DNA of 64,000 bases, from assembly GCF_003364215.1 (NCBI RefSeq), contig NZ_NXLU01000002.1:62001-126000 (forward strand), given 5' to 3'. The position numbers and the translations under genes were made by a program. The notes under the pieces are model-generated. The model did no database searches. It saw only the letters and a program-made list of their open reading frames with translations, and had not been told where the DNA came from. Positions 8,395 to 17,856 of this stretch are shown here, in pieces; position 1 is the first letter of the stretch; the number at the start of each line of letters is the position of its first letter. Source of the DNA: Helicobacter cholecystus. GTDB taxonomy: Bacteria; Campylobacterota; Campylobacteria; Campylobacterales; Helicobacteraceae.

Positions 8395-10992
8395 ATGAGA
8401 CTAATATCATTTACACTTTTAAGTATATTGAGTATTGCTGAGTGTAAAACTGGAGTTATTCCAATATGGCCTCTTTATAAGGGCGGTGTCTATCCTATTG
8501 CTTCTATTCATGCACCCAAAGGATCTGCTACAGGGATTTTGGATACACTTGATGATTTTAATATGCATACATATTATTTTATGATTGAGAATATTGAGGC
8601 CAGAGATGAGGCAATTGGATTAGAGATGACTTCAAACAGTTCTAGTGTAAAGATAGTTGGAAGTCTTATAGAGATGTCCTCTATTACCTCCAAAGAAACC
8701 AATGCCTATGGCATAAAGTCCAAAAATCTTGATCTTACTCTTGCACCTTTGGATTTGCTATTGGTAAAGGTAGATACTGCAATCACTCTTGAGAGCTTGA
8801 GTGCAAAGAAAGATGCTTATGGCATCTTTTCTAATAACCTCTCAATCACAGGCAAGGGAAGAGTATATATGCAATCCATTACCTCTGAAACAGGAGTGGC
8901 TACAGGAATTAAATCAAATAGGGCAATACTTCAGAAGCCAAAGTTAGAATTTGAGAGCATCTCAGGAGATTCTGCGGTAGGAATTGATGCATATTCTTTA
9001 GAGGCTGATCAAGCAAACATTTCTATTAGCTCAATCACTGCCACAAGTCATGCCTATGGAATAAGATCCCAATCCAATTTGATGATGAATAATCTCTCTT
9101 TAAAGATTAATTCTATTACCTCTAAGCAAGGCAGTGCAATAGGTGTAGAACTTAATGGTAGCACTGGAATGCAAGATAACTATTATGCAAGTAGTAGAGG
9201 CTCAAGCACACTCGAGTTTAAAGAGGTTTCTGGAGTTAATGCTTTAGGAATCAAAGCAAATGGAGATTCTAATTTGAGAGATGAAAGAATCTTCTTGAAG
9301 TTTGGAGGGATTAGTGCAAGTAGTGGAAATGCTGTGGGATACTATTCTATAGGAGGAGATCTCAAAGTTAATAAGAGTGTTTTGGATTTTGGGGAGATTA
9401 GCTCTGCTTCAAGTGAGGCTTATGGGTTTGTTGCAGATAAGTTTTCCTTTGTGCTCAATCTAAATAGCTCCACCCTCTCCATGTCATTAAGAGGAAAAAA
9501 TGGGAGTGCATTTGAGGGATTTAATGGGGCAAAGATTGATGTGTCAATGAGTGATTCTGTGATGAATATTGATGGGAATGGAGGAAGGATTGAGAAACTC
9601 GATGTGAGAGGGAAAAATTATATTGATCTCTCAGGGCATTCTCATCATTCACTCAAAGATCGCACAAGTTCAAGATCATTGACTATTCATTCTCTTTCTG
9701 GAGATGTAACTATTCCATCAAATAAGATTCTTACGTTTGGGCTTTATTATTCAGCAGATAAAGGGATTGCTGATCATGTGTTGATTGAGGAGAATGATAT
9801 GTCGCATTGGGCTTATCCCTTTAATATCAATATTGATATCTATTCTGATCTCTCAAGCCAAATCACAACAAAATCCCAGCCTTATGCTTTGCTTCTTAAA
9901 AGTAACAATACTATAATAGTTAATGGGATCACAAGCTCTTCTATGGTAGGGACCTCTGTTTTAAATGAGGGGATTGAAAGTGTTATAACTCTTATTCATC
10001 GTTATGATGATGGTGCAGGGGAGGCTTATTACTATCTTGATACACGAGAGAAACAGCAACGCTCTTTTAATGCCAATGCTTTTAATCCTATTTTACATGC
10101 CATAGATGCAAATCTAGGAAGTTATTTTCTCTCTACCCATACCCTTAATAAGCGTATGATGGGCTTAAAATCAGGGAGAGATGATTCTGGATTGTGGGGA
10201 AGAGTATCTTTTGGGGAAGTTGATGGCTTATTTGCTGATATGAGGAGTGTGCATATTCAAATAGGGGGAGATTATCAAAAAGAGAAAAATGGAAGAAATT
10301 ATTTTGTAGGAATTATTGGGGGTTATAATCCCACGCTTTCAAATGATGAGTGGGTGAGCAATCTTAATCACTATGAAATGGGGGTTTATGGTGGAGTTTA
10401 TGCTCAAAGTGGGTGGTTTTATTATAGCCAACTTAAAGCAGATTATTTTCAAGCCCAGCTTGCAACATCTCAATATATGGAAAAAACAAAACTTTCTCAA
10501 TGGGGGATGAGTTTGAGCAATGAGCTTGGGTTTAGATTGAGCTTTGGAGAGGGCAGAGGATTTTTCTTAGAGCCAAAAGCCATGGTGAGTGTAGGAGCAC
10601 TTATGCCCATAAAATATCAACAAAATATTCTTAATTCTTCTCGCACACTCAGTGGAAATGTTCAAGCTCTTTTTGCCCTAGATTCACAGCTAGGAGGTCG
10701 TATAGGATATGCCTTTTTTAGAGGATCAGATATATATGTTGGAGCCTATTATTCCTATAAGGGCTTATACGGTGGTGCTTTAAAGGTAGAGGGAGTGGGA
10801 TCAACAGGAGAAAAACTGAGTGGAAAATATGCAACAAGTAGATTTAATTCTTTGCATTCAGTCTTATTTGACTTTGGAAGCAATATTGAAATAGGTATAA
10901 ATTCAAAACTTTGCTTTGATGTTGATTTTGGATTTGGAGATTTGTATCACACAGTATATAGAGTCAATGCAAGTTATCGCTTCAATTTCTAA
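8395..10992 (+). CDS. autotransporter with AYGI-type passenger repeats
   Basis: 865 residues. A signal peptide (MRLISFTLLSILSIAEC) leads a passenger of about 580 residues and a C-terminal beta-barrel of about 267 residues ending in 'VNASYRFNF', with the terminal Phe typical of outer-membrane proteins. The passenger holds about 11 copies of a loose unit, 'S-I-T/S ... A-Y-G-I', for example 'SSITSKETNAYGI', 'QSITSETGVATGI', 'SSITATSHAYGI', spaced about 25-45 residues, which fits a beta-solenoid stalk. The frame opens at TTG 8380, but ATG 8395 begins the signal peptide and has a GGA upstream. I do not recognise the passenger. It is probably a surface adhesin or host-interaction protein, by analogy only. 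Confidence 0.8.
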   Translation: MRLISFTLLSILSIAECKTGVIPIWPLYKGGVYPIASIHAPKGSATGILDTLDDFNMHTYYFMIENIEARDEAIGLEMTSNSSSVKIVGSLIEMSSITSKETNAYGIKSKNLDLTLAPLDLLLVKVDTAITLESLSAKKDAYGIFSNNLSITGKGRVYMQSITSETGVATGIKSNRAILQKPKLEFESISGDSAVGIDAYSLEADQANISISSITATSHAYGIRSQSNLMMNNLSLKINSITSKQGSAIGVELNGSTGMQDNYYASSRGSSTLEFKEVSGVNALGIKANGDSNLRDERIFLKFGGISASSGNAVGYYSIGGDLKVNKSVLDFGEISSASSEAYGFVADKFSFVLNLNSSTLSMSLRGKNGSAFEGFNGAKIDVSMSDSVMNIDGNGGRIEKLDVRGKNYIDLSGHSHHSLKDRTSSRSLTIHSLSGDVTIPSNKILTFGLYYSADKGIADHVLIEENDMSHWAYPFNINIDIYSDLSSQITTKSQPYALLLKSNNTIIVNGITSSSMVGTSVLNEGIESVITLIHRYDDGAGEAYYYLDTREKQQRSFNANAFNPILHAIDANLGSYFLSTHTLNKRMMGLKSGRDDSGLWGRVSFGEVDGLFADMRSVHIQIGGDYQKEKNGRNYFVGIIGGYNPTLSNDEWVSNLNHYEMGVYGGVYAQSGWFYYSQLKADYFQAQLATSQYMEKTKLSQWGMSLSNELGFRLSFGEGRGFFLEPKAMVSVGALMPIKYQQNILNSSRTLSGNVQALFALDSQLGGRIGYAFFRGSDIYVGAYYSYKGLYGGALKVEGVGSTGEKLSGKYATSRFNSLHSVLFDFGSNIEIGINSKLCFDVDFGFGDLYHTVYRVNASYRFNF

Positions 10993-11313
10993 GTGGGCGT
11001 AGCTATAAGCCGAGTTCTGTATTGGGTGGATATTTATCTAGGAGAACATTTTACAATGCCTCTCATAGCGAGAAGTTTAAAATCAAAGACAAAAACCATA
11101 CTTCTCTTGCTACGGATTGGGTTTACACTGCATACCAAATTACTTTGGTATCGGTGGGCTCTTACCCCGCCTTTTCACCCTTACCATTTATATGGCGGTT
11201 ATTTTCTGTTGCACTTTCCCTTAGATTACTCTAGCCATCTGTTAGATGGAATCCTGTCTTTGTGTAGCTCGGACTTTCCTCTTTTTTATAAAGCAGCCAC
11301 CTGCTACACCCAC
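10993..11313 (-). ncRNA. rnpB: RNase P RNA (M1 RNA)
   Basis: Read on the minus strand, the sequence has the universal RNase P signatures. Near the 5' end is 'gaggaaagtccgagct', in the middle are 'gggtgaaaaggcggggtaag' and 'accgatacc', and near the 3' end is 'acagaactcggcttat'. The ends pair as helix P1: gtgggtgtagc (11313-11303) with gctacgcccac (11003-10993), one G-U. This is the catalytic RNA that trims the 5' leader from pre-tRNA. The gene is convergent with the autotransporter and its P1 helix begins on the base after that gene's stop codon. Plus-strand open frames across it are accidental. Confidence 0.95.
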
Positions 11314-11324
11314 TAAGAAGACAA

Positions 11325-11330
11325 ATTTTA
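11325..11330 (-). promoter_or_regulatory. -10 element of rnpB
   Basis: On the minus strand a TAAAAT hexamer is centred about 15 bases before the start of helix P1, at the expected distance for a stable RNA promoter. An inverted repeat ttagct/agctaa overlaps it (about 11328-11346) in the short divergent gap towards the efflux operon. Confidence 0.45.
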
Positions 11331-11368
11331 GCTAAAATAAAGCTAATTTTATCTAAGTGAGAGAGAAA

Positions 11369-12382
11369 GTGAGAATTTTGTATTTATTGTGTATTGCAGG
11401 ATTATTATTTGCAAAACCTGTGATTGTCAATTCTAAAAAAATCACAAAAGGCAGTCTTGATTCGCAAAATACATTTTTGGGCGTGATTAATTTTAAAGAA
11501 AAGTCAAATATTGCCTCTCAAAGTAGTGGAGTGGTGGAAAAAGTACTCTTTACTCTTGGGGAGCGTATTAAAAAGGGTGATAATTTAGTCGTGCTCAATT
11601 CTGATTTGCTTCAAAAAGAAATCCAAAGCAAACATGCAAAACTCCAGCAAGCTAAACTTTTAAAAGAATTTCAAGAAAAAGAGCTTAAACGCTATAAAAA
11701 TCTCTTAGAAACAGATTCAATTGCCCTACAACAATATGAAAAACTCAACTATGAGATTAAAGTTCAGGAACTTGTCATCTCCTCTTTAGAAATTGAAGTT
11801 GAGCAAGCTAAAGTGGAAATTTCTAAAAAAACAATCAAAGCTCCATTTGATGGTGTGATCGTGGGGAAAAATGTCAATATTGGGGAGTGGATAAAGGTAG
11901 GAGAGAGTGTGTGTGAGATTCTCAATCATTCTGAACCTCAGGCCATTGTAGAAGTCCCAAGTCCAATTCTTAATTATATTCAAGTTGGAGATATGGCAAA
12001 TATTGGTGTAAATTCCAAAAGCTATACAGGAAAGATCGCAGCCATTATCCCTAAGGCGGATAGTCGTTCAAGAACTTTTCCTGTGATTATTGATTTGCCT
12101 AGCGAAGGGAATTTCGTAGAGGGTATGGCAGTGAATGCAATGCTTAAGAGTGGTGGGAAAAGCGAGGGTTTCTTGGTCCCTAGAGATAGCATAGTAGATT
12201 ATCGTAATCGCCCCTGTGTGTTTGTGATTAAAAATGGCAAAGCTTATGCTATTGGCGTAGATATTTTGGCAATTCAAGGAAATGTTGCGGTAGTTAGAGG
12301 CAATCTTGAACTCAAAGATCGGGTTGTGTATCGTGGACAATATCGATTATATAATGGCGCAGAAGTAAAGGATCTTGGTTGA
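11369..12382 (+). CDS. periplasmic adaptor of an RND efflux pump
   Basis: 337 residues from the GTG at 11369, which has GAGAGAAA upstream and starts a good signal peptide (MRILYLLCIAGLLFA). A longer frame from GTG 11357 is less likely. It shows the membrane-fusion-protein pattern: half lipoyl 'SGVVEKVLFTLGERIKKGDNLVVLNS', a coiled-coil hairpin rich in Lys and Glu (about 85-150), second half lipoyl 'IKAPFDGVIVGKNVNIGEWIKVGE', then beta-barrel and 'FLVPRDSIVDYRNRPCVFVI'. It is the first gene of an adaptor-permease-channel operon, divergent from rnpB, and overlaps the permease start by TTGA. Substrate is unknown. Confidence 0.85.
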   Translation: MRILYLLCIAGLLFAKPVIVNSKKITKGSLDSQNTFLGVINFKEKSNIASQSSGVVEKVLFTLGERIKKGDNLVVLNSDLLQKEIQSKHAKLQQAKLLKEFQEKELKRYKNLLETDSIALQQYEKLNYEIKVQELVISSLEIEVEQAKVEISKKTIKAPFDGVIVGKNVNIGEWIKVGESVCEILNHSEPQAIVEVPSPILNYIQVGDMANIGVNSKSYTGKIAAIIPKADSRSRTFPVIIDLPSEGNFVEGMAVNAMLKSGGKSEGFLVPRDSIVDYRNRPCVFVIKNGKAYAIGVDILAIQGNVAVVRGNLELKDRVVYRGQYRLYNGAEVKDLG

Positions 12383-15300
12383 ATCTTCTCAAAAGTGCAA
12401 TTAAAAATCCTGTTGTTATGCTTGTAGGGGTGGTTTTTATTTTTCTTTTTGGCTCTCTTGCGCTTAAAAGCATTCCCTATCAACTTATCCCACAAGTTTC
12501 TCGCCCTATTGTAAGTGTTTATACTTCTTGGAGTAATGCAAATGTATATGAGATTGAAGCAGAAGTGATTGTTCCACAAGAAAAAGCACTCAAAAGTCTT
12601 GCAGGTTTGCAAGTAATGACTTCTATTGCAAGAGAAGGGAGGGGGAGTATTAATCTAGAGTTTGAAGAGGGAAGCAACCTTGATACAATTTTGCTTGATA
12701 TCTCTCAAAAACTAGGAGAAATTCGCTCATATCCTGAGGGTGTAAATCGTCCAATCATTAAAGGAAGCGGAGAGAGTGTGCCTCCTAGTATTTATCTTTT
12801 CTTACATTCCCTCAATCCTGATCGATCTGTAGAGGATGAGCGTGTATTTTTTGTTAATGAAATTGCCCCATTTCTAGAAAGAATTAAGGGGGTGGGAGAA
12901 GTGAGTGTTTTGGGTGGAAGAGATGAGCAGATGCAAATTTTGCTTGACACTAAGCTCTTAGCTTATAATAATATTACTATCAATGAGGTGATTGTAGCAA
13001 TTTCTAAAGCTAACAAAAACACTTCTGCAGGAATCTTAGATTACAGTTCAAGAGCTTATAGGATTAGAGTAGATTCTAAATTTAGCAGTATTGATGATAT
13101 TTATAATGTTGTCATCAAGAGTGAGAGGGGGAGAAATATTTTATTGAGGGATTTGGCAGATGTAAAAGAGGGTTTTGCTAAATCTCAAGTTTATAGCTTC
13201 CATAATAATGAAGATGCAATCTCTGTTCGCATTCATCCTAGTGTTAATACCAATGTGCTTGAACTTACAGAGGCTGTAAGAAAAGAAGTAACAAGACTTA
13301 ATGAAAATATCCTCAAACCTCAGGGGTTAAGTCTTGAGTGGAGTAGAGATCAAGAAGGGTATATCCTAGAGGCAATAGATTTGGTGAAAGAAAATTTATT
13401 GTATGGAATATTATTTTCTTGTTTAGTGCTTTTGATTTTTTTGCGTCAGATGAGTTCAGTTTTAATTGTGACTTTTGTAATTCTCTTAAGCACTTTTGGG
13501 ACTTTTATTGTGCTGTATATTTTTAATCGAACGCTTAATATTGTCTCTCTTGCAGGAATTTCTTTTGCGATCAGTATGCTTGTAGATAATGCCATTGTTG
13601 TCTTAGAAAATATTCATCAGCATAGATTAAAAGCAAAGAGTCTTTTTCAGTCTGCATTAGATGGGACTTATGAGGTGGCTGGGGCAATTTTTGCCTCAGT
13701 GTTGACAACAGTGGCTATTTTTATCCCCATTTTGGGGTTAAAAAGTGAGAGTGGACAGCTTTTTTTTGATATTGCTCTAGCATCAACTTCTGCACTTCTC
13801 ATTTCACTTTTTATTTCACTTTTTATTATTCCAATGCTTGTTTGTGAGTTTGAAAAACTCTCTTTATTGCGTTGGGATATTAAAAAGTTTTGGGATTTTA
13901 TTTTTACACCTTTAGAATATGGGGGAAGAGGGTTTTATTTTGTCATGCACAAAGCTTTAAATTTTTTTTTGAAAAATTGGCTTAGACGTTTATTGTGTAT
14001 TTTTGGTTTCAGTGCAATGAGTGTTTATCTGTATTTTGTGCTAATGCCAAAAATCTCTTATCTCCCTCATGGAGACCAAAACTTTGCAATTGCATATTTA
14101 AGTATCCCTCCTGGACTTTCTTATCAAGAAAGAAAGGGAATTGCAAAAGAGATTTATGAGAAAAATAAACATTATCTCTCAATTAATGGCTATAAGGGAG
14201 AAAAACAAGGGATTGCAGCCATTAAGGATCTTTTTTTTATTGGAAGTGATTCTTTTATGATGATTGGAGCAATTGCTGAGGATAAAAGCAAGATTGAAAT
14301 GATGAGCAAAAAGCTTCAACAAGACATTTCCTCTATCCCCTCTGTGCGAGGAAGTGTATTTCAGCAAGGAATCTTTGATGGGGGGAATGGGGGATTGAGT
14401 GTTGATCTTTATATTAATGGGCATAATCTTGATACCCTTAGAGCTAATGCAGAAGAAATCATTGAAAAAATCAAAGAAAAGATCCCTAAAGCTAATGTTA
14501 GAGCAGTTCCAACACTTGAAATTAATAATAAAGAAATTGCCTTTTACCCAGATTTACAAGCTCTAGCACTTAATGGGTTAGATGCTAAGAGTTTTGGAGA
14601 GGTAATTAGCACGATTTTAAGTGGAAAGGTTATTGGAGAGTTTCAAACCCCTAGTGGACGAAATATTGATTTGATTTTAAAATCAAACAACTACAATCAA
14701 ATCGCTCCAGAAGATCTTAGCTATGCACAAATCTACACCCCTCAAGGCAATATAGTTTCCCTATATTCACTTGCTCAAATTAAAGAACAATATGGGCTCA
14801 CTCAAATCCGTCACTATGAAAGAGAGAGAAGCTATTTGCTCATCATTCTTCCTCCTAAAGATATGGATTTAGAAAGTGTGATTAAGATCATTAAAAAAGA
14901 AATTTTGCCTACCGTGGATTTAGGAGAGAATAAGGTTTTACTTAAGGGAAGTGCCAATGAGCTTGAAAAAACCAGTTTAGATCTTTTGGGTGGATTTGCT
15001 TTAGCTGTGGTGATTACTTATCTTTTGCTTTGCGCGCTTTATGGAAACTTTATTTATCCTTTCGTGATTATTTTTACACTTCCTTTTGCCGTGGTAGGAG
15101 GGTTTATTGGGCTAAAGCTTACCAATCTTTTTATTGCACCCCAACCCCTAGATGTGCTTGGAATGTTGGGAATGATTATTTTGGTAGGAAGTGTGGTGAA
15201 TAATGCGATTTTAATTGTTTATCAGAGCTTAATTAATATTAGAAATTATGGACTTAGACCCTATGAAGCTGTATTAAATGCAACTTTAAGCAGAATGCGA

Positions 15301-15507
15301 CCAATTTATATGAGTATGCTCACAAGTGTATGTGGGCTTTTACCTTTAGTGATTTTTAGTGGGAGTGGGAGTGAAATTTATCGTGGGCTTGGAGCGGTGA
15401 TTATAGGAGGTCTTGTGTTTTCTACTTTGATTAGTCTTTTTGTCATTCCTTCCCTTTTACTCTTTTTTATCCAAAGAGAAAAAGCACAAAAAGGAGGAGG
15501 AGAGTGA
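12379..15507 (+). CDS. RND efflux permease, HAE-like
   Basis: 1042 residues with the RND layout: one helix, a large periplasmic loop, helices 2-7, a second loop, and helices 8-12. The fourth-helix segment reads 'FAISMLVDNAIVVLENIHQH' and the tenth-helix segment 'VGSVVNNAILIVY'. Compared with AcrB, the Asp-Asp pair is Asp-Asn and the relay Lys is Asn; these replacements occur in a known RND subfamily, so the pump need not be inactive. The start is a TTG overlapping the adaptor stop (TTGA) with AAAGGA upstream. Drug, bile or other hydrophobic substrates are likely from the family; metal-site methionines like those of CusA are not apparent. Confidence 0.85.
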   Translation: MNLLKSAIKNPVVMLVGVVFIFLFGSLALKSIPYQLIPQVSRPIVSVYTSWSNANVYEIEAEVIVPQEKALKSLAGLQVMTSIAREGRGSINLEFEEGSNLDTILLDISQKLGEIRSYPEGVNRPIIKGSGESVPPSIYLFLHSLNPDRSVEDERVFFVNEIAPFLERIKGVGEVSVLGGRDEQMQILLDTKLLAYNNITINEVIVAISKANKNTSAGILDYSSRAYRIRVDSKFSSIDDIYNVVIKSERGRNILLRDLADVKEGFAKSQVYSFHNNEDAISVRIHPSVNTNVLELTEAVRKEVTRLNENILKPQGLSLEWSRDQEGYILEAIDLVKENLLYGILFSCLVLLIFLRQMSSVLIVTFVILLSTFGTFIVLYIFNRTLNIVSLAGISFAISMLVDNAIVVLENIHQHRLKAKSLFQSALDGTYEVAGAIFASVLTTVAIFIPILGLKSESGQLFFDIALASTSALLISLFISLFIIPMLVCEFEKLSLLRWDIKKFWDFIFTPLEYGGRGFYFVMHKALNFFLKNWLRRLLCIFGFSAMSVYLYFVLMPKISYLPHGDQNFAIAYLSIPPGLSYQERKGIAKEIYEKNKHYLSINGYKGEKQGIAAIKDLFFIGSDSFMMIGAIAEDKSKIEMMSKKLQQDISSIPSVRGSVFQQGIFDGGNGGLSVDLYINGHNLDTLRANAEEIIEKIKEKIPKANVRAVPTLEINNKEIAFYPDLQALALNGLDAKSFGEVISTILSGKVIGEFQTPSGRNIDLILKSNNYNQIAPEDLSYAQIYTPQGNIVSLYSLAQIKEQYGLTQIRHYERERSYLLIILPPKDMDLESVIKIIKKEILPTVDLGENKVLLKGSANELEKTSLDLLGGFALAVVITYLLLCALYGNFIYPFVIIFTLPFAVVGGFIGLKLTNLFIAPQPLDVLGMLGMIILVGSVVNNAILIVYQSLINIRNYGLRPYEAVLNATLSRMRPIYMSMLTSVCGLLPLVIFSGSGSEIYRGLGAVIIGGLVFSTLISLFVIPSLLLFFIQREKAQKGGGE

Positions 15508-16724
15508 GAAGGGTAGGAGTGTTGCTTTATTTTGTAAGTTTTGTATTTGGATTAGATATTAATGAGAGTGTGCAAAAAGCATTGCAAAAAAGTCATAAAA
15601 TTAAAGAGCAGCACCATATACTCTCTTCTCTCAAAGCCCAATTAGGAATCTATGAAGGGGCATATTATCCAAAGATTGATTTAAGCAATGAAAGTAGTTA
15701 CAACACACGCAATAATCTCAATAATAAAACCTCTCTTGTGCTGAGCACTAATCTTTTTAATGGAATGAAAGACTATAATACCCTTAAAATGCAAGAACAA
15801 AATATCCAAGCTCAAGATAGCGAGATTGCCAAAGTGCAAGGGGAGGTGAGATATGGGATTAAAAAGCTTTACACTCAAATTCTTCTTGCTAAAGGATTGC
15901 TAGAAACCTCACAAGAATCAGCAAAACTTCTTGAACTCCAGCTTTCTCAAGCCAAACAATTTTATAAGCAAGGGATTTCAGCAAAAAATAATGTTTTAAG
16001 TGTAGAGGTCTCTCTTGCAAGTGCTCAGCTTGATATTAATTCTTATATAACTCGCTTGCGCTATTTGCTTACTTCACTTGAACTTTTGCTTGAGGAGAGG
16101 GTAGAGCTTAAAGAGCTTAAAGATTTAGCTTCTTGTGAGATTGAGCTTGATTATGACCAATTGAGTTTGATTCTTTTTGAGCATCATCAAGAATATAAAA
16201 AACTCAAAAAGCAAGAACAGGCCTTATTCTTTGAGATTGAAAGTGCTAAGGGAGCGTATTATCCAAGGATTGATTTAAGTGTAGGAGGCAATGTGGTTGC
16301 AGGATACCAAAACTATTCTCAAGCCAATGTCCAATTAGCGCTCACTTTTAATCTCTTTAATGGTCTTAAAGATAGCTCATTTATACAATACAAGCGTTAT
16401 GAGCTTTTAAGTTTGCAATCTAAAATCCAAGCCTACCAAAAGCAAGTTCTCTCTGATTTGAAAAAGGCAGTTGGAGATTTTAATCTTGCCAAAGATCAAT
16501 ATCTCCTTTCTAAAAAAACAATCCAATCTGCTCAAGAGAATTATCGTATTGTGTCTAATCGTTATAAACAAAATCTAGAAAATTCCACCACTTTACTTGA
16601 TGCAGAGCTAATGCTAAAAACTGCAAGGGCCAATCTTCTCCAAGCCCAATATGGGATTTGGGATAATCTTTTTTATGTAGAATATTTAATAGGCAGAGAA
16701 GTGGGGGACTTTCTTATCCAATAA
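15504..16724 (+). CDS. outer-membrane efflux channel protein (TolC family)
   Basis: 406 residues beginning with a GTG that overlaps the permease stop (GTGA) and follows a very strong AAGGAGGAGG site. There is a signal peptide to about residue 17. The two halves of the TolC fold repeat visibly: 'GAYYPKIDLSNES' near residue 50 and 'GAYYPRIDLSVGG' near 250, each leading into a beta strand pair and 'LFNG' turn. It completes the adaptor-permease-channel operon. A hairpin lies across its stop codon. It should export whatever the adjoining RND pump captures. Confidence 0.85.
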   Translation: MRRVGVLLYFVSFVFGLDINESVQKALQKSHKIKEQHHILSSLKAQLGIYEGAYYPKIDLSNESSYNTRNNLNNKTSLVLSTNLFNGMKDYNTLKMQEQNIQAQDSEIAKVQGEVRYGIKKLYTQILLAKGLLETSQESAKLLELQLSQAKQFYKQGISAKNNVLSVEVSLASAQLDINSYITRLRYLLTSLELLLEERVELKELKDLASCEIELDYDQLSLILFEHHQEYKKLKKQEQALFFEIESAKGAYYPRIDLSVGGNVVAGYQNYSQANVQLALTFNLFNGLKDSSFIQYKRYELLSLQSKIQAYQKQVLSDLKKAVGDFNLAKDQYLLSKKTIQSAQENYRIVSNRYKQNLENSTTLLDAELMLKTARANLLQAQYGIWDNLFYVEYLIGREVGDFLIQ

Positions 16725-16738
16725 GAAAGTGGATTTCT
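16708..16738 (+). terminator. hairpin spanning the channel gene stop codon
   Basis: Arms actttcttat (16708-16717) and ataagaaagt (16721-16730) pair perfectly over 10 bp around a cca loop. The TAA stop (16722-16724) is inside the right arm. The following gatttctctt is moderately T-rich, so intrinsic termination of the efflux operon is plausible. Confidence 0.55.
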
Positions 16739-16811
16739 CTTAAAAGAATCTTCCCCTACAATTTATCTTAAAAACTACTAAAACTCTCACTAAGGGACAT
16801 AGGAAATTATT

Positions 16812-16907
16812 ATGCAAAAAAATAAAAACTTTTATATTCAAGAACTTTATAAAGCTTATGAGAGATTAAAAAGCAGGGAGGAAGGGGCTAATCATTGGCC
16901 TTATTGA
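16812..16907 (+). CDS. possible 31-residue protein, unknown
   Basis: A short frame begins [14 protein letters not shown] and ends in 'EEGANHWPY'. It has AGGAA six bases before its ATG and an amphipathic, charged helix-like composition. Its last 20 bases overlap the 3' end of pyrB on the other strand. It could be a small protein, the surviving 5' end of a lost gene, or chance. I do not recognise it. Confidence 0.25.
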   Translation: MQKNKNFYIQELYKAYERLKSREEGANHWPY

Positions 16908-17769
16908 TAAAGAAATCCATCACAGCCATTCTTATAAATACACCATTTTGGACTTGGTCAAGAACTTTACTCCGTGCATCATCGAGTACAAAATCTGAGA
17001 TATCTATATTTCTATGCACAGGTCCAGGGTGCATAATCACTAAGGGTTTATCTGCAATTCTCTCAAGTGTTAGGCAGTAATCATCTGCATAATCTTGCAA
17101 ACTTCCATAGGTTTGAAGGGCATGTCGCTCTGTTTGAGTCCTTAGACTAATGAGTGCGTCAGCTTTTTGGATAGCTTCTTGCAAAGAATATGTTGTAGGA
17201 AGTGAGGTTTGGGGTAAGAAGTGAGGAGGGGCTACAAGTAAAAGCTTTGCACCAAATCTAGGCAAAAGAGCAATATTGCTATTAGCAACTCTTGAGTTTT
17301 TAATATCCCCGATAATGGCAACAGTTTTTCCCTCAAGACTTCCAAAATTCTCAAGCAAGGTCATTAAGTCCAAAAGAGCTTGAGTGGGGTGAGAATGTGC
17401 TCCATCTCCGCCATTAATGATAGGACAAGAAACCTTAGGGATCAAAAAATATCCAGCACCTGCGGTGCTGTGACGAATGACAATTGCATCAGGATGCATT
17501 GCATTAAGGTTGGCTGCTGTATCTTGGAGTGTCTCACCCTTGCTTGTGGAGCTTCTGCTTACATCTAGACGGATTACTTCTCCTCCAAGATTTTTAACTG
17601 CAATCTCAAAGCTACTGAGTGTGCGAGTTGAATTTTCAAAAAAAGTTGTGATAACCTTCTTATCTTGAAGTGTTTTTTGGATATTGCCTTTTTTATATTC
17701 AAGAGCTTGGGAGAGGATTTCTTCTATTTCCTTATGATTAACATCATCAGTATGGATAAGGTGGCGCAT
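16888..17769 (-). CDS. pyrB: aspartate carbamoyltransferase catalytic subunit
   Basis: The enzyme condenses carbamoyl phosphate with aspartate in the first committed step of pyrimidine synthesis. 293 residues. The carbamoyl-phosphate loop reads 'FFENSTRT' (about 43-50), where many bacteria have EPSTRT; '[10 protein letters not shown]' (about 127) and '[12 protein letters not shown]' are intact. The frame extends to TTG 17781, but ATG 17769 has GGAG at ideal spacing. No pyrI regulatory gene is adjacent. Gene order with the following lipoprotein, tlyA and ribF genes matches H. pylori, although pyrB is divergent from them here. Confidence 0.95.
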   Translation of the reverse strand: MRHLIHTDDVNHKEIEEILSQALEYKKGNIQKTLQDKKVITTFFENSTRTLSSFEIAVKNLGGEVIRLDVSRSSTSKGETLQDTAANLNAMHPDAIVIRHSTAGAGYFLIPKVSCPIINGGDGAHSHPTQALLDLMTLLENFGSLEGKTVAIIGDIKNSRVANSNIALLPRFGAKLLLVAPPHFLPQTSLPTTYSLQEAIQKADALISLRTQTERHALQTYGSLQDYADDYCLTLERIADKPLVIMHPGPVHRNIDISDFVLDDARSKVLDQVQNGVFIRMAVMDFFINKAND

Positions 17770-17856
17770 AAAATTCTCCAATTTTTATTGTGATTTTAGC
17801 AAACTTGAGAATATGGGGGTGTGATAAAATTTTAAATCTAAAAAATTGAGGAAAGT

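Noticed and set aside
10993-11316. Plus-strand frames of 107 and 70 codons
   Set aside because: They lie across RNase P RNA on the other strand; codon content is accidental.
12379-15507. RND permease inactive because relay Asp-Asp and Lys are replaced
   Set aside because: The same Asp-Asn and Asn pattern is found in a normal RND subfamily, so inactivity does not follow.
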